A stretch of 64,000 bases of DNA from Paenisporosarcina antarctica (lineage in GTDB: Bacteria; Bacillota; Bacilli; Bacillales_A; Planococcaceae), in assembly GCF_004367585.1 (NCBI RefSeq), contig NZ_CP038015.1, positions 1,060,001 to 1,124,000 of the forward strand. The letters are read 5' to 3'. This document shows positions 27,898 to 37,135 of this stretch, one piece after another (within the stretch, counting starts at the first letter, position 1; each line of letters starts with the position of its first letter). The notes under the pieces are model-generated. The model made no database searches and was not told the DNA's origin. It saw only the letters and a program-made list of their open reading frames with translations. The position numbers and the translations under genes are program-made.

Positions 27898-28460
27898 CAT
27901 TGTTGTTTTATTTTTTCAATCGCCAAAACAAATGGCGGATGGTTTTTTTGATTAATAAATTCGTATTTTAATACATTTACAAAGGATTGAGGGAGACTTT
28001 GTAAATAGTCAATTAATGCATCTCTCTCATCATCTCCACCCTCATGACCGTGATAAACAACCAGCACAACCAGTCCACCAACTTTTATTAACTTGAGACA
28101 ACTTTTAATGGCAGTAATAGTCGTTTTAGATTGAGTAATGATCGAATGGTCTGCGCCAGGCAAATAGCCAAGATTAAAAACAGCAGCTGAAATTTCTTTT
28201 GTAACATATTGCGCTATCAATTCATGACCCGCATGGATAACAGTTGCATGAGCTCTCATTTCGTCTAAACGTAAAAGCGTAGCATCAATGGCTGTTTTTT
28301 GAACATCAAAGGCGTAAACATGCCCTGTAGAGCCCACTAATTGCGAAAGGAAGAGTGTATCATGCCCATTGCCAGCTGTAGCGTCAATCACAGTATCACC
28401 TGGAGAAATTGTCCTTTTTAATAATGTTTTTACAAATGGTAGAACTCGTTCAAGTTTCAT
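27897..28460 (-). CDS. mnmM: tRNA (mnm5s2U34) methyltransferase, YtqB/MnmM family
   Basis: Class I SAM-dependent methyltransferase of 187 residues, of the family long labelled rRNA methylase YtqB. SAM motif DATAGNGHDTLFL at about 23-35, acidic end of strand 2 in YAFDVQ, and the catalytic-loop region NLGYLPG at about 96-102. B. subtilis YtqB was recently reported as MnmM, which methylates nm5s2U34 in tRNAs reading split codon boxes. The Lys and Glu tRNAs at 2392 and 4140 would be substrates. Start ATG; single gene. Confidence 0.88.
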   Translation of the reverse strand: MKLERVLPFVKTLLKRTISPGDTVIDATAGNGHDTLFLSQLVGSTGHVYAFDVQKTAIDATLLRLDEMRAHATVIHAGHELIAQYVTKEISAAVFNLGYLPGADHSIITQSKTTITAIKSCLKLIKVGGLVVLVVYHGHEGGDDERDALIDYLQSLPQSFVNVLKYEFINQKNHPPFVLAIEKIKQQ

Positions 28461-28616
28461 TAAACTGACACCTTACCTGTATCGTATTTCATTGCTAATT
28501 TCACATAAAAGTACTTTTCTATTAAGTAATTCTACCATAATTTAATTCAATTTTTGCATAATTACGTATAGTTTGGGAAAATAGAAAAGAACGAATCGCA
28601 AAGGAGGGGTGAGAAA

Positions 28617-29957
28617 ATGAATTCTGTATTTCAACATTTACCAGAGTCTGTCCTTACACAAATACTTGAAAATGCATTTCAATGGTTTGTTGTGGTCGAT
28701 AAAGATGCTCGTATTCTATATATTAATGAAGATTACTGTGAATTTTTAGAAGTTTCGCGAACTCAAGCAATTGGTCAACCCGTAGAAGAAGTTATAGAAA
28801 ACACTAAAATGCACGAAGTTATAAAATCTGGATTAGCCGATGTAGCATCCCCACATTACATTAAGGGGACATATATGCTTGCGAATCGCGTGCCATTAAT
28901 TGTAGATGGAGAGATTGTTGGTGCTTTTGGAAGTGTCGTTTTTCGTGATATGACTGATTGGAAAAAATTAAGTTCTCATGTAAGGACGACTATGGATAAA
29001 ATTCAGATGATTTCAGAAAATTCTGAACCCAAATCCCATTTAGAAGATATAAAAGGAAGCTCTAAAGCGATTCGCTCGATAAAAGAAACGATTCAAATGA
29101 TTGCACCAAGCGATTTGTCCGTCTTAATTGAAGGAGAAAGTGGAACAGGAAAAGAGCTATTTGCACAAAGTATCCATGAACAATCCGATCGAACAGATTT
29201 GCCCTTTGTGAAAATTAATTGTGCAGCTATTCCAGCTGAATTACTAGAAGAAGAGATTTTTGGTAGTTATGATGAATCCAGAAATATATTTAGAAAAGGT
29301 CGTTTTGAATTAGCCGATAAAGGTACCTTGTTTATTGATGAAATTGGTGCCATGCCACTCACCATTCAAGCGAAGCTACTTCGTGCTATTCAAGAAGGAG
29401 AGATTGAACCAATTGGCTCACATATCTCTACTCAAGTAAGTGTACGTATACTTGCAGCCACTAATCGACCAATTGAACACTTAATTGAACAAGGCAAATT
29501 CCGGGAAGATTTGTACTATCGTATCCAAACCATTACGCTACGCATCCCCCCGTTGCGAGAACGAATGGAAGATTTTACAGAACTAGCGAATACATTTTTA
29601 CAGCAATATATATTAAAAGTAGGAAAACGTAGGCTAGTACTCGCTAGCAAAACTAGAGAGTACTTACAAAGCTACCATTGGCCTGGAAATGTTCGAGAAC
29701 TACAAAATGTAATACAAGCAGCTGTGTATTTAGCCGAAGATGAAATAATTGAGCCTTCAGTTTTACCAGAACAATTAAAGCTAGCAAGGAGAAAGTCTCT
29801 TAATCAATTTGTGAATTTACAAGATGCGATTGAGGACCTGGAACGTACAATGATTCAAGAATTATTAGAAGATGAAAAAGATAAGAGAGTAATTGCTAAA
29901 CAATTAGGTCTTAGTCGTTCGACATTATATGAAAAAATAAAAAAACACAACTTATGA
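28617..29957 (+). CDS. PAS - AAA+ - Fis-type regulator without GAFTGA loop
   Basis: Architecture of a sigma-54 activator, 446 residues: PAS sensor (about 10-115), AAA+ domain (about 143-370) with Walker A GESGTGKELF (about 171) and Walker B LFIDEIG (about 238), and a C-terminal Fis-like helix-turn-helix ending the protein. The segment that should hold GAFTGA reads FGSYDESRNIFRKGRF (about 214-229): the motif is absent and the loop is about three residues short. GAFTGA contacts sigma-54, so this protein probably regulates SigA promoters instead, as TyrR does. It sits just upstream of the ketone-body operon with three palindromes between; control of that operon is inferred. ATG after AAAGGAGGGG. 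Confidence 0.9.
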   Translation: MNSVFQHLPESVLTQILENAFQWFVVVDKDARILYINEDYCEFLEVSRTQAIGQPVEEVIENTKMHEVIKSGLADVASPHYIKGTYMLANRVPLIVDGEIVGAFGSVVFRDMTDWKKLSSHVRTTMDKIQMISENSEPKSHLEDIKGSSKAIRSIKETIQMIAPSDLSVLIEGESGTGKELFAQSIHEQSDRTDLPFVKINCAAIPAELLEEEIFGSYDESRNIFRKGRFELADKGTLFIDEIGAMPLTIQAKLLRAIQEGEIEPIGSHISTQVSVRILAATNRPIEHLIEQGKFREDLYYRIQTITLRIPPLRERMEDFTELANTFLQQYILKVGKRRLVLASKTREYLQSYHWPGNVRELQNVIQAAVYLAEDEIIEPSVLPEQLKLARRKSLNQFVNLQDAIEDLERTMIQELLEDEKDKRVIAKQLGLSRSTLYEKIKKHNL

Positions 29958-29963
29958 CCTAAT

Positions 29964-30059
29964 TCCGAAAAAGCGGACTAGTTTCCGGGATTCCGGATTA
30001 TATTATTCTGCTAAAATGTGGTATTATTGAATTTTTTTAATAATATCCGATATTTCGGA
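29964..30059. promoter_or_regulatory. three TCCG-N6-CGGA palindromes, likely operators of the regulator
   Basis: TCCG-N6-CGGA occurs at 29964-29977, 29984-29997 and 30046-30059, identical arms and spacing each time. The first two centres are 20 bases apart (about two helical turns), the third 62 bases further. They lie between the regulator stop and the scoA promoter region, where enhancer sites of such regulators are usually found. Confidence 0.65.
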
Positions 30060-30102
30060 CTGGTAAGTAGTAAGTCTCGACAAAAAGTTGTCACAAGTGC
30101 TA

Positions 30103-30131
30103 TTGCGTGAATATTCCGCATCTGTTTTAAT
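30103..30131 (+). promoter_or_regulatory. candidate SigA promoter of the scoAB operon
   Basis: TTGCGT (30103-30108), a 17-base spacer, TTTAAT (30126-30131). No GG-N10-GC sigma-54 promoter was found in the same interval. Confidence 0.4.
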
Positions 30132-30137
30132 AACTAA

Positions 30138-30151
30138 TGAAAGCGCTTTTT
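30138..30151 (+). promoter_or_regulatory. cre-like site near the scoA transcription start
   Basis: TGAAAGCGCTTTTT matches the CcpA cre consensus (TGWAARCGYTWNCA) through the core and first arm; its second arm ends TT instead of CA, and TTCA follows two bases later. Its place just after the -10 suits carbon repression by CcpA, whose gene is at 59469. Confidence 0.45.
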
Positions 30152-30189
30152 CACAAAATTTTAACTAATTCTTGTAAGGAGGAAACCTG

Positions 30190-30879
30190 ATGAAGCCAAT
30201 ATATTCTTCTGCAGAAGAGGCTGTACAACAAATTCAAGATGGCATGACTTTAATGGTAGGTGGTTTCGGCTTAGTAGGAATACCTGAAAAAATGATTCTT
30301 GCACTTGTAGATAAAGGAGTAAAAGATTTAACAATCATTTCAAATAACTGTGGTGTAGATGACTGGGGTCTCGGTCTTTTATTGAAAAATAGACAAATCA
30401 AAAAAATGATTGGTTCATATGTTGGTGAAAATAAAGAATTTGAACGTCAAGTATTATCTGGTGAGATTGAAGTGGAGTTGACGCCACAAGGTACTTTAGC
30501 AGAAAAAATTCGTGCAGGTGGTGCTGGTATTCCCGCATTCTTTACACCGGCAGGCGTTGGAACAATAATAGCTGAAGGAAAAGAAATTCGTGAGTATGAT
30601 GGCAAAGAATATGTACTTGAAGAAGCGTTACGTGCTGATTTTGCTCTTGTACGTGCAGCGAAAGCTGATAAGTTTGGTAATCTTGTCTATAACAAAACAG
30701 CTCAGAACTTTAATCCGATGATGGCAGCTGCAGGGAAATTCACAATTGCAGAAGTAGAAGAAATTGTGGAAACAGGCGACTTGGATCCGCACTCTATTCA
30801 TACACCAAGCATTTATGTGCAAGGACTACTACAAGCATCACAAGAAAAACGGATTGAACGTTTAACGACTCGTTCATAG
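30190..30879 (+). CDS. scoA: 3-oxoacid CoA-transferase subunit A
   Basis: Alpha subunit (229 residues) of succinyl-CoA:3-ketoacid CoA transferase, which activates acetoacetate with CoA from succinyl-CoA. It shows the family [10 protein letters not shown] (about 23-32) and the [12 protein letters not shown] and [16 protein letters not shown] blocks. AAGGAGG precedes the ATG. scoB starts 20 bases downstream. The acetyl/butyryl-CoA acetoacetate transferase AtoD is an alternative; the order with permease and hydroxybutyrate dehydrogenase matches the B. subtilis scoA-scoB cluster. Confidence 0.95.
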   Translation: MKPIYSSAEEAVQQIQDGMTLMVGGFGLVGIPEKMILALVDKGVKDLTIISNNCGVDDWGLGLLLKNRQIKKMIGSYVGENKEFERQVLSGEIEVELTPQGTLAEKIRAGGAGIPAFFTPAGVGTIIAEGKEIREYDGKEYVLEEALRADFALVRAAKADKFGNLVYNKTAQNFNPMMAAAGKFTIAEVEEIVETGDLDPHSIHTPSIYVQGLLQASQEKRIERLTTRS

Positions 30880-30899
30880 GACAGGAGGAGACAAACAAC

Positions 30900-31562
30900 A
30901 TGGGAAAAGTAAATTCTAGAGAACGAATTGCTATTCGAGCTGAACAAGAAATTGAAGACGGGGATTATGTGAATTTAGGAATAGGGATGCCTACATTAAT
31001 TGCTAACTATATTTCTCCTAATAAAACGGTTGTTCTTCAATCAGAAAATGGATTGCTAGGTATAGGACCATATCCTACAGAAAATGAAGTTGATCCAGAT
31101 TTAATTAATGCAGGTAAAGAAACGGTGACTACTATTCCCGGTTCTGCATTTTTCACAAGTGCTGAATCATTTGCAATGATTCGCGGTGGCCACGTTGATG
31201 TTGCCATTCTAGGTGGTATGGAAGTTTCAGAGACTGGGGATCTTGCTAACTGGATGATTCCAGGGAAAATGATTAAAGGAATGGGTGGCGCAATGGACTT
31301 AGTACATGGTGCCAAGAAAATCATTGTCATTATGGATCATGTTTCAAAAGACGGTTCTGCCAAAATTAAAAAACAATGTGACTTGCCGTTAACCGGTAAA
31401 GGCGTAGTAAACAAAATTATTACGGAACGTGGATTAATTGAAGTAACTCCAAGTGGTTTAGTTTTAAAAGAAGTTTTCGAAGGATTCTCTGTTCAAGACG
31501 TCATTGATTCTACTGAAGCTTCTCTAGATGTAACTAATGTAAAAGAAAATGTTCAGTTGTAA
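30900..31562 (+). CDS. scoB: 3-oxoacid CoA-transferase subunit B
   Basis: Beta subunit (220 residues) carrying the catalytic Glu in QSENGLLG (about residue 48), which forms the glutamyl-CoA intermediate. [11 protein letters not shown] and the later [12 protein letters not shown] block are typical. AGGAGG precedes the ATG. It is followed after 34 bases by the permease, so uptake and activation of acetoacetate or hydroxybutyrate are encoded together. Confidence 0.95.
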   Translation: MGKVNSRERIAIRAEQEIEDGDYVNLGIGMPTLIANYISPNKTVVLQSENGLLGIGPYPTENEVDPDLINAGKETVTTIPGSAFFTSAESFAMIRGGHVDVAILGGMEVSETGDLANWMIPGKMIKGMGGAMDLVHGAKKIIVIMDHVSKDGSAKIKKQCDLPLTGKGVVNKIITERGLIEVTPSGLVLKEVFEGFSVQDVIDSTEASLDVTNVKENVQL

Positions 31563-31596
31563 ATCGTCTTAATAAAATTTCGGGGGAAATTTGTTC

Positions 31597-32937
31597 ATGG
31601 ATACTAGTATTGTGTTAGGTATGATTGGTCTTATAGGGGGACTAGCTTTACTTATTACCTTAACGTTGAAAGGTGTTAACATTCTGATCGGTGGTCCAGT
31701 CGCTGCTTTATTTGTCGCTCTGATGAGTGGATTGCCATTATTTCCTCAATTGGTTGCGGAAGGAGCTCCAAACTTCGTTACCAGTTATATGACAGGTTTT
31801 ACATCGTTCATATTAGCTTGGTATCTTATGTTCTTACTAGGTGCTGTTTTCGGGAAAGTAATGGAAGACAGTGGTGCTGCTGATGCAGTTGCAAAATGGT
31901 TTGTTGAGAAATTAGGCATGAAATTTGCTGTGCTTGCACTTGTACTTGCTTGTGCTGTTCTTACATACGGTGGAGTTAGTTTGTTCGTCGTAGCATTTTC
32001 TGTATATCCAATGGCTATTTCGTTATTTAAACAAGCAGATTTACCACGTCGTTTTATCCCAGCGACGTTAGCATTAGGGTCTGTTACATTCACGATGACT
32101 TCTGCGGGTTCTCCAGAAATTCAAAACTGGATTCCAATTCCATTTTTAGGGACTAATCAGTTTGCAGGATGGGAAGTTAGTCTTATCGTAGCTGCATTCA
32201 TGGCAGTCTTTGGGTACTGGTGGTTGAAAAAAATTATTAGTAAAGCAGTCAATAAAGGTGAGCATTTTGAAAATCGTGAGACGGATCCTACATTTGATGT
32301 CACAAGGCCATTACCTAATCCCTTCTTATCAATGATTCCATTATTGGTTGTACTGGTAATTTCGTTCATTTTCCACGATGAATTAAAAACTTCAGCGTTA
32401 ATTGTTGCCTTGCTTGGTGGAATTATTGCAACATTTATCGTTAGTTGGAAATACTTTAAAGCACCATGGGAAGCAGTTTCTGCGGGTACTGTAGGTGCGA
32501 TTATCGCAATTGGTAACACGGCTGCGGTTGTAGGTTTCGGAGGAGTAGCCAAAGCGGTTCCTGCTTTCGGTGTAGCTGTTGATGCAATGGCAAGTCTTCC
32601 TGGTTCACCATTGATTGGCGCAGCAGTAGCCGTATCGGTTATCGCAGGTATGACTGGTTCAGCTTCTGGTGGGCAAGCTATTGCTTTACCATTATTAGCA
32701 CCAGGTTATATGGATGCTGGTGTTAACCCTGAAGCGTTACACCGTGTTGTGGCCATTTCATCTGGAGCACTTGATTCACTTCCACATAATGGCTATGTTG
32801 TTACAACTATTCATTCCATCTGTGGGGAAAAATATAGTGCAGCTTACTGGGCTGTAGCAGCGACAACAGTCGTAACTCCGGTCATTGGAGTAATAATCGC
32901 TATCATATTATTCTCATTTGGTATTGGTATTAATTAA
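31597..32937 (+). CDS. yxjC: GntP-family permease, probable hydroxybutyrate/acetoacetate transporter
   Basis: GntP/citrate-type proton symporter, 446 residues with about 12 hydrophobic segments. Family blocks include GAVFGKVMEDSGAADAVA (about 84-101) and GMTGSASGGQAIALPLL near the C-terminus. In B. subtilis the equivalent YxjC lies with scoAB, so transport of short hydroxy or keto acids is inferred. ATG 31597 follows GGGGGAAA; a TTG at 31591 is possible but less well placed. Strong terminator behind. Confidence 0.9.
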   Translation: MDTSIVLGMIGLIGGLALLITLTLKGVNILIGGPVAALFVALMSGLPLFPQLVAEGAPNFVTSYMTGFTSFILAWYLMFLLGAVFGKVMEDSGAADAVAKWFVEKLGMKFAVLALVLACAVLTYGGVSLFVVAFSVYPMAISLFKQADLPRRFIPATLALGSVTFTMTSAGSPEIQNWIPIPFLGTNQFAGWEVSLIVAAFMAVFGYWWLKKIISKAVNKGEHFENRETDPTFDVTRPLPNPFLSMIPLLVVLVISFIFHDELKTSALIVALLGGIIATFIVSWKYFKAPWEAVSAGTVGAIIAIGNTAAVVGFGGVAKAVPAFGVAVDAMASLPGSPLIGAAVAVSVIAGMTGSASGGQAIALPLLAPGYMDAGVNPEALHRVVAISSGALDSLPHNGYVVTTIHSICGEKYSAAYWAVAATTVVTPVIGVIIAIILFSFGIGIN

Positions 32938-32942
32938 TTGTA

Positions 32943-32972
32943 TTCAGCCGCCTCGTGCGGCTGATTTTTTTC
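32943..32972 (+). terminator. terminator of the scoAB-permease operon
   Basis: Seven-bp GC-rich stem CAGCCGC/GCGGCTG with loop CTCGT, then A and seven T. Confidence 0.93.
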
Positions 32973-32982
32973 TTAACTTGAA

Positions 32983-33010
32983 TTGACAAGCCAATGAATA
33001 ACAATATAAG
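32983..33010 (+). promoter_or_regulatory. SigA promoter of the hydroxybutyrate dehydrogenase gene
   Basis: TTGACA (32983-32988), a 16-base spacer, TATAAG (33005-33010), directly after the operon terminator, so the dehydrogenase is transcribed separately. Confidence 0.65.
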
Positions 33011-33069
33011 AAATTATCATCAAACCCTGGATTGGGTGCAAACGGTATTTTTCGATGGAGGGACATATA

Positions 33070-33837
33070 ATGGTAAAAGATAAAGTTTTATTCATTACAG
33101 GTGCAGCACAAGGAATTGGTTTTGAAATCGCTCGCGAGTTTGCTCAAGCAGGTGCGAAAGTGGTTTTGACTGATTTGAATGAAGAAAAAGTAAAAGAAGC
33201 AGCAAATTCACTTGGATTCAATGCAATTGGTTTAAAATGCGACGTAACCATAGAATCTGATATTGTGAAATCAATTGAAGAAACGATTGCTCATTTTGGA
33301 AGACTAGATATTTTGATTAACAATGCAGGTATGCAACATGTAGCCATGTTAGAAGATTTTCCAACAGAACGTTTTGAATTACTAATAAAAATTATGTTAA
33401 CTGCTCCATTTATAGCCACGAAAAATGTATTACCACAGATGAGAAAACAAGGATTTGGACGAATTATCAATATGGCATCCATTAATGGATTAGTAGGATT
33501 TGCTGGAAAAGCAGCTTATAACTCTGCAAAACACGGAGTCATCGGTTTAACGAAAGTTGCTGCACTTGAAACAGCTACTGCAGGTATTACCGTTAATGCT
33601 ATTTGCCCAGGGTATGTAGACACGCCACTTGTACGTAATCAACTACAAGATCTTGCGACAACTCGAAAAGTTCCACTAGAATCCGTGCTCGAAGATGTGA
33701 TCTATCCACTCGTTCCTCAAAAGCGTTTGCTTGATGTGAAAGAAATTGCTGATTTAGCGATGTTCTTATCAAGTGAAGGTGCAAAAGGGATGACAGGGCA
33801 GGCAGTCGTTCTAGATGGGGGGTATACCGTCCAATAG
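33070..33837 (+). CDS. yxjF: 3-hydroxybutyrate dehydrogenase (SDR family)
   Basis: Short-chain dehydrogenase that oxidises 3-hydroxybutyrate to acetoacetate with NAD. The 255-residue protein has GAAQGIG (about 12-18), NNAG (about 87-90), catalytic Ser in MASING (about 139) and YNSAK (about 152-156). The C-terminal GMTGQAVVLDGGYTVQ is typical. The ATG at 33070 follows GGAGGG. Its product is the substrate of ScoAB, completing a ketone-body route. A general SDR call cannot be fully excluded, but context fits. Confidence 0.92.
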   Translation: MVKDKVLFITGAAQGIGFEIAREFAQAGAKVVLTDLNEEKVKEAANSLGFNAIGLKCDVTIESDIVKSIEETIAHFGRLDILINNAGMQHVAMLEDFPTERFELLIKIMLTAPFIATKNVLPQMRKQGFGRIINMASINGLVGFAGKAAYNSAKHGVIGLTKVAALETATAGITVNAICPGYVDTPLVRNQLQDLATTRKVPLESVLEDVIYPLVPQKRLLDVKEIADLAMFLSSEGAKGMTGQAVVLDGGYTVQ

Positions 33838-33840
33838 CGC

Positions 33841-33869
33841 TTGTGCTTTCTGAAAACTTCGATTACAAT
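33841..33869 (+). promoter_or_regulatory. SigA promoter of leuS
   Basis: TTGTGC (33841-33846), a 17-base spacer, TACAAT (33864-33869), about 20 bases before the T-box leader. Confidence 0.6.
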
Positions 33870-33888
33870 AAAAAACAATAGTGTTAGG

Positions 33889-34128
33889 CTGTGAAGAGGA
33901 TTAGTACATAATCTTGTGTTTACTAGAGAACCGACGGGTGGTGGAAGTCGGTAACACAACTTATCGAACTCGCCTTGGAGTCTGCAGTGGTGAAGTAGTA
34001 GTAACCGATGCCGTTTTCCGCGTTAAGGAAACAAGTTGAGCAATTCTTTGCTAATTTGGGTGGTACCGCGGGAGTATATGTATAACTCTCGTCCCTTAGT
34101 CTTTTGACTAATGGACGAGGGTTTTTTT
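33889..34128 (+). promoter_or_regulatory. T-box leader, leucine specifier, controlling leuS
   Basis: The T-box sequence GGGTGGTACCGCGGG is at 34058-34072. The specifier loop reads GAACTCGCC with CTC (33969-33971), a leucine codon, and AGTA/GAACC-type elements precede it. Uncharged tRNA-Leu would pair with the CTC and the T-box bulge, preventing the terminator at 34090-34128. Confidence 0.95.
34090..34128 (+). terminator. T-box-controlled terminator before leuS
   Basis: CTCGTCC and related bases pair with GGACGAG around TTAGTCTTTTGACTAA, followed by seven T. Confidence 0.9.
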
Positions 34129-34218
34129 ATTTTTTTGAAAATCAGCAGAAGAAAAAACATTATATTTTACTATCGTGGTATAAATATGTGTTTTTCTCAT
34201 CAATGGGAGGAAAAAAGT

Positions 34219-36633
34219 ATGAATTTTAATCATTTACACATTGAAAAGAAATGGCAAAAGCATTGGGCACAAAATAACACATTTAAAACGGGTGAAGATC
34301 CATCAAAACCAAAGTTTTATGCACTTGATATGTTCCCATTCCCGTCAGGAGCAGGGTTGCATGTGGGACATCCAGAAGGCTATACCGCTACTGATATATT
34401 AAGTCGTTTTAAGCGTATGCAAGGTTACAATGTACTACATCCGATGGGCTGGGATGCATTCGGATTACCTGCAGAACAATATGCGCTGGATACGGGTAAC
34501 GACCCTGCTGAATTTACAGCGAAAAACATCGCTACATTCAAACGTCAAATTCAAGAACTTGGATTTTCATATGATTGGGAACGAGAAGTTAATACAACTG
34601 ATCCGTCTTATTACAAATGGACACAATGGATATTCTTGCAACTTCATAAAAAAGGCTTAGCTTACATTGATGAAGTGGCTGTGAACTGGTGTCCTGCTCT
34701 TGGAACAGTTCTTGCAAATGAAGAAGTCATTGATGGCAAGTCAGAACGTGGCGGACATCCTGTTGAAAGACGTCCAATGAAGCAATGGATGTTAAAAATC
34801 ACAGCGTATGCAGATCGCTTAATTGAAGATCTTGATGATTTGGATTGGCCAGAAAGTATTAAAGACATGCAGCGTAACTGGGTGGGTCGCTCAGAAGGTG
34901 CCGAACTGACATTTAAAGTGGAAGGTTCTGACCATGCGTTCAGAGGATTTACAACACGACCAGATACAATTTTTGGTGCTACCTATGCTGTGCTGGCACC
35001 GGAACATCCTTTAGTAAAAGACATTACAACTGAAGACAAACGTGAAGCAGTAGTAAGCTATATAGATTCTGTAAAGTTGAAAAGTGATTTGGAACGGACT
35101 GATCTAGCTAAATCAAAAACGGGTGTGTTTACGGGTGCGTACGCTTTAAATCCAGTAAATGGAGAGAAAATGCCAATTTGGATTGCTGATTATGTCTTAG
35201 CTACTTATGGTACTGGAGCAATCATGGCTGTTCCGGCTCATGATGATCGTGACTATGAATTTGCGAAGCAATTTGACCTTCCAATTGTTGAAGTTGTGGC
35301 AGGCGGAGATATTACAAAAGAAGCTTATGTTGGAGAAGGCAAACACATAAACTCTGATTTCCTAAATGGACTGGATAAAATACAAGCAATTGAAAAATCC
35401 ATTGCTTGGTTTGAAGAAAATGGTGCGGGTGAAAAGAAAGTGACGTATCGCCTGCGCGACTGGTTATTTAGCCGTCAACGTTACTGGGGAGAACCGATTC
35501 CAGTTATCCACTGGGAAGATGGCACTACTAAAGCAATTGATGAAGCTGACCTTCCATTAATTTTGCCGAAAGCAACAGATATAAAACCAAGTGGAACAGG
35601 AGAATCGCCACTTGCCAAAATTGAAGAGTGGGTTAATGTAGTAGATCCGAAAACAGGTATGAAAGGTCGTCGTGAGACCAATACGATGCCAAACTGGGCA
35701 GGTAGCTGTTGGTATTATCTTCGCTATCTAGATCCAACAAACGATCAAGCAATCGCGGATCCTGAATTAATAAAGCGTTGGTTACCAGTGGATATTTATA
35801 TTGGTGGGGCAGAACATGCAGTACTTCATTTGTTGTACGCTAGATTCTGGCACAAGGTGCTGTATGACATTGGGGTTGTTCCTACCAAAGAACCATTCCA
35901 AAAACTATTCAACCAAGGCATGATTTTGGGAGAAAATAACGAAAAAATGTCTAAATCTAAAGGGAACGTAGTAAATCCTGACGACATCGTGGAAAGCCAT
36001 GGGGCTGATACTCTTCGTTTATATGAAATGTTTATGGGTCCACTTGACGCATCCATTGCTTGGTCAGAAAATGGACTTGACGGTGCTCGTCGATTCTTAG
36101 ACCGCATTTGGCGTTTGTTTATCAATGAAGACGGTTCAGTTAGTAGTAAAATTGTCAAAGCAAATGATGGGAAACTTGAAAAAGGATATCATCAAACTGT
36201 TAAAAAAGTGACTGAAGACTATGAAGGTATTCGGTTCAATACAGCAATTTCACAAATGATGGTATTTATTAATGAGGCATATAAAACGTCCCAAATTCCG
36301 ATTGAATATGCAAAAGGATTTGTTCAATTATTAGCGCCACTTGTACCGCATATAGCTGAAGAGCTATGGGAAAAGCTTGGAGCAACTGAAACAATTTCTT
36401 ATGAGACATGGCCTACATTTGATGAATCTAAATTAATTGAAAATGAAATTGAAATGGTCATTCAATTTAACGGGAAAATTCGCACCAAAATTGTCGTGAG
36501 TAAAGATCTTACGAAAGCAGAGTTGGAAAAAGTAGTGTTAGAAGATACACAAGTAATTGAAATTCTTGATGGTAAAGACATTAAGAAACTAATTGCAATC
36601 CCAGGTAAGTTAGTTAATATTGTGGTCGGCTAA
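34219..36633 (+). CDS. leuS: leucyl-tRNA synthetase
   Basis: Class I synthetase of 804 residues that charges tRNA-Leu. The HIGH-type motif reads HVGHPEGYT (about 49-57) and the KMSKS loop is intact (about 576-580). The editing (CP1) domain lies between, with TRPDT at about 250. The true start is the ATG at 34219 with GGGAGG upstream; the open frame extends into the T-box terminator and that part is not coding. Its stop overlaps the start of a 55-aa ORF. Confidence 0.98.
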   Translation: MNFNHLHIEKKWQKHWAQNNTFKTGEDPSKPKFYALDMFPFPSGAGLHVGHPEGYTATDILSRFKRMQGYNVLHPMGWDAFGLPAEQYALDTGNDPAEFTAKNIATFKRQIQELGFSYDWEREVNTTDPSYYKWTQWIFLQLHKKGLAYIDEVAVNWCPALGTVLANEEVIDGKSERGGHPVERRPMKQWMLKITAYADRLIEDLDDLDWPESIKDMQRNWVGRSEGAELTFKVEGSDHAFRGFTTRPDTIFGATYAVLAPEHPLVKDITTEDKREAVVSYIDSVKLKSDLERTDLAKSKTGVFTGAYALNPVNGEKMPIWIADYVLATYGTGAIMAVPAHDDRDYEFAKQFDLPIVEVVAGGDITKEAYVGEGKHINSDFLNGLDKIQAIEKSIAWFEENGAGEKKVTYRLRDWLFSRQRYWGEPIPVIHWEDGTTKAIDEADLPLILPKATDIKPSGTGESPLAKIEEWVNVVDPKTGMKGRRETNTMPNWAGSCWYYLRYLDPTNDQAIADPELIKRWLPVDIYIGGAEHAVLHLLYARFWHKVLYDIGVVPTKEPFQKLFNQGMILGENNEKMSKSKGNVVNPDDIVESHGADTLRLYEMFMGPLDASIAWSENGLDGARRFLDRIWRLFINEDGSVSSKIVKANDGKLEKGYHQTVKKVTEDYEGIRFNTAISQMMVFINEAYKTSQIPIEYAKGFVQLLAPLVPHIAEELWEKLGATETISYETWPTFDESKLIENEIEMVIQFNGKIRTKIVVSKDLTKAELEKVVLEDTQVIEILDGKDIKKLIAIPGKLVNIVVG

Positions 36634-36800
36634 TGGAACCAATACTTTTGGTGATTTTACTTGTAATACTCGCATTTTCCTGGAAACTTTTCACGATTTT
36701 ACGTCACCCAGAAATATCAAGACCAAATAAACGAATGGCCATAAGTGTCTTTGTCATTTCATTGATTTCATTCGCTATTGCCTTTTATTTTGCTGGGTAA
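36633..36800 (+). CDS. 55-aa two-helix membrane protein overlapping the leuS stop
   Basis: Not recognised. The ATG uses the last base of the leuS TAA (TAATG), a classic coupled start. The 55-residue product has two hydrophobic stretches (about 3-15 and 36-54, FVISLISFAIAFYF) joined by a basic loop (RHPEISRPNKR). No separate promoter. The coupling and clean membrane-protein pattern support a real gene of unknown function. Confidence 0.55.
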   Translation: MEPILLVILLVILAFSWKLFTILRHPEISRPNKRMAISVFVISLISFAIAFYFAG

Positions 36801-37135
36801 CGTAACATCGGACCAAGAGATCTAAATAAGCGAGAGGTGGCCAATGCCATCTCTCGCTTATTCGAATTCAGGTAACTAAAAGATAAGATACACGACTATC
36901 AAAATTGGCCTCTCACATTCGATTAAAGTGACGGTCACGAATACGCCACAAAATTATCTATACGAAAGACGCCTAATAAAGTAATAACGTCACTTTATTA
37001 GGCGTCTTTTATTATAGAGGCTATGGTTCATCAGGTTAAAATTCAAAGCGACCCGGAAACTCAAGTCGATAATTTGTGTAAAATCTTTTTATAGCAGGTA
37101 CATCTTAAATTATTTGTTAAAACAGTCATCTTATT
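36801..37135. other. gene-free stretch with two large hairpins
   Basis: No ORF worth reporting. A near-perfect hairpin (AATAAGCGAGAG arm) spans 36826-36862 without a T tract. An 11-base palindrome GTGACGGTCAC is at 36928-36938. An 18-bp perfect stem terminator occupies 36965-37016. Nothing recognised from there to the end of ytfP. Confidence 0.7.
36965..37016. terminator. strong hairpin terminator after leuS / facing ytfP
   Basis: Perfect 18-bp stem beginning AAAGACGCCTAATAAAGT with a nine-base loop, followed by TTTTATTATA. It lies 165 bases past the 55-aa ORF. Confidence 0.85.

Noticed and set aside
30060-30189. Sigma-54 (-24/-12) promoter for scoA
   Set aside because: No GG-N10-GC pair with a reasonable context was found; a SigA-type match fits better.
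33055-33069. Upstream start (MEGHI) for the hydroxybutyrate dehydrogenase
   Set aside because: It would place the start before the GGAGGG ribosome site; the ATG at 33070 fits the family N-terminus.
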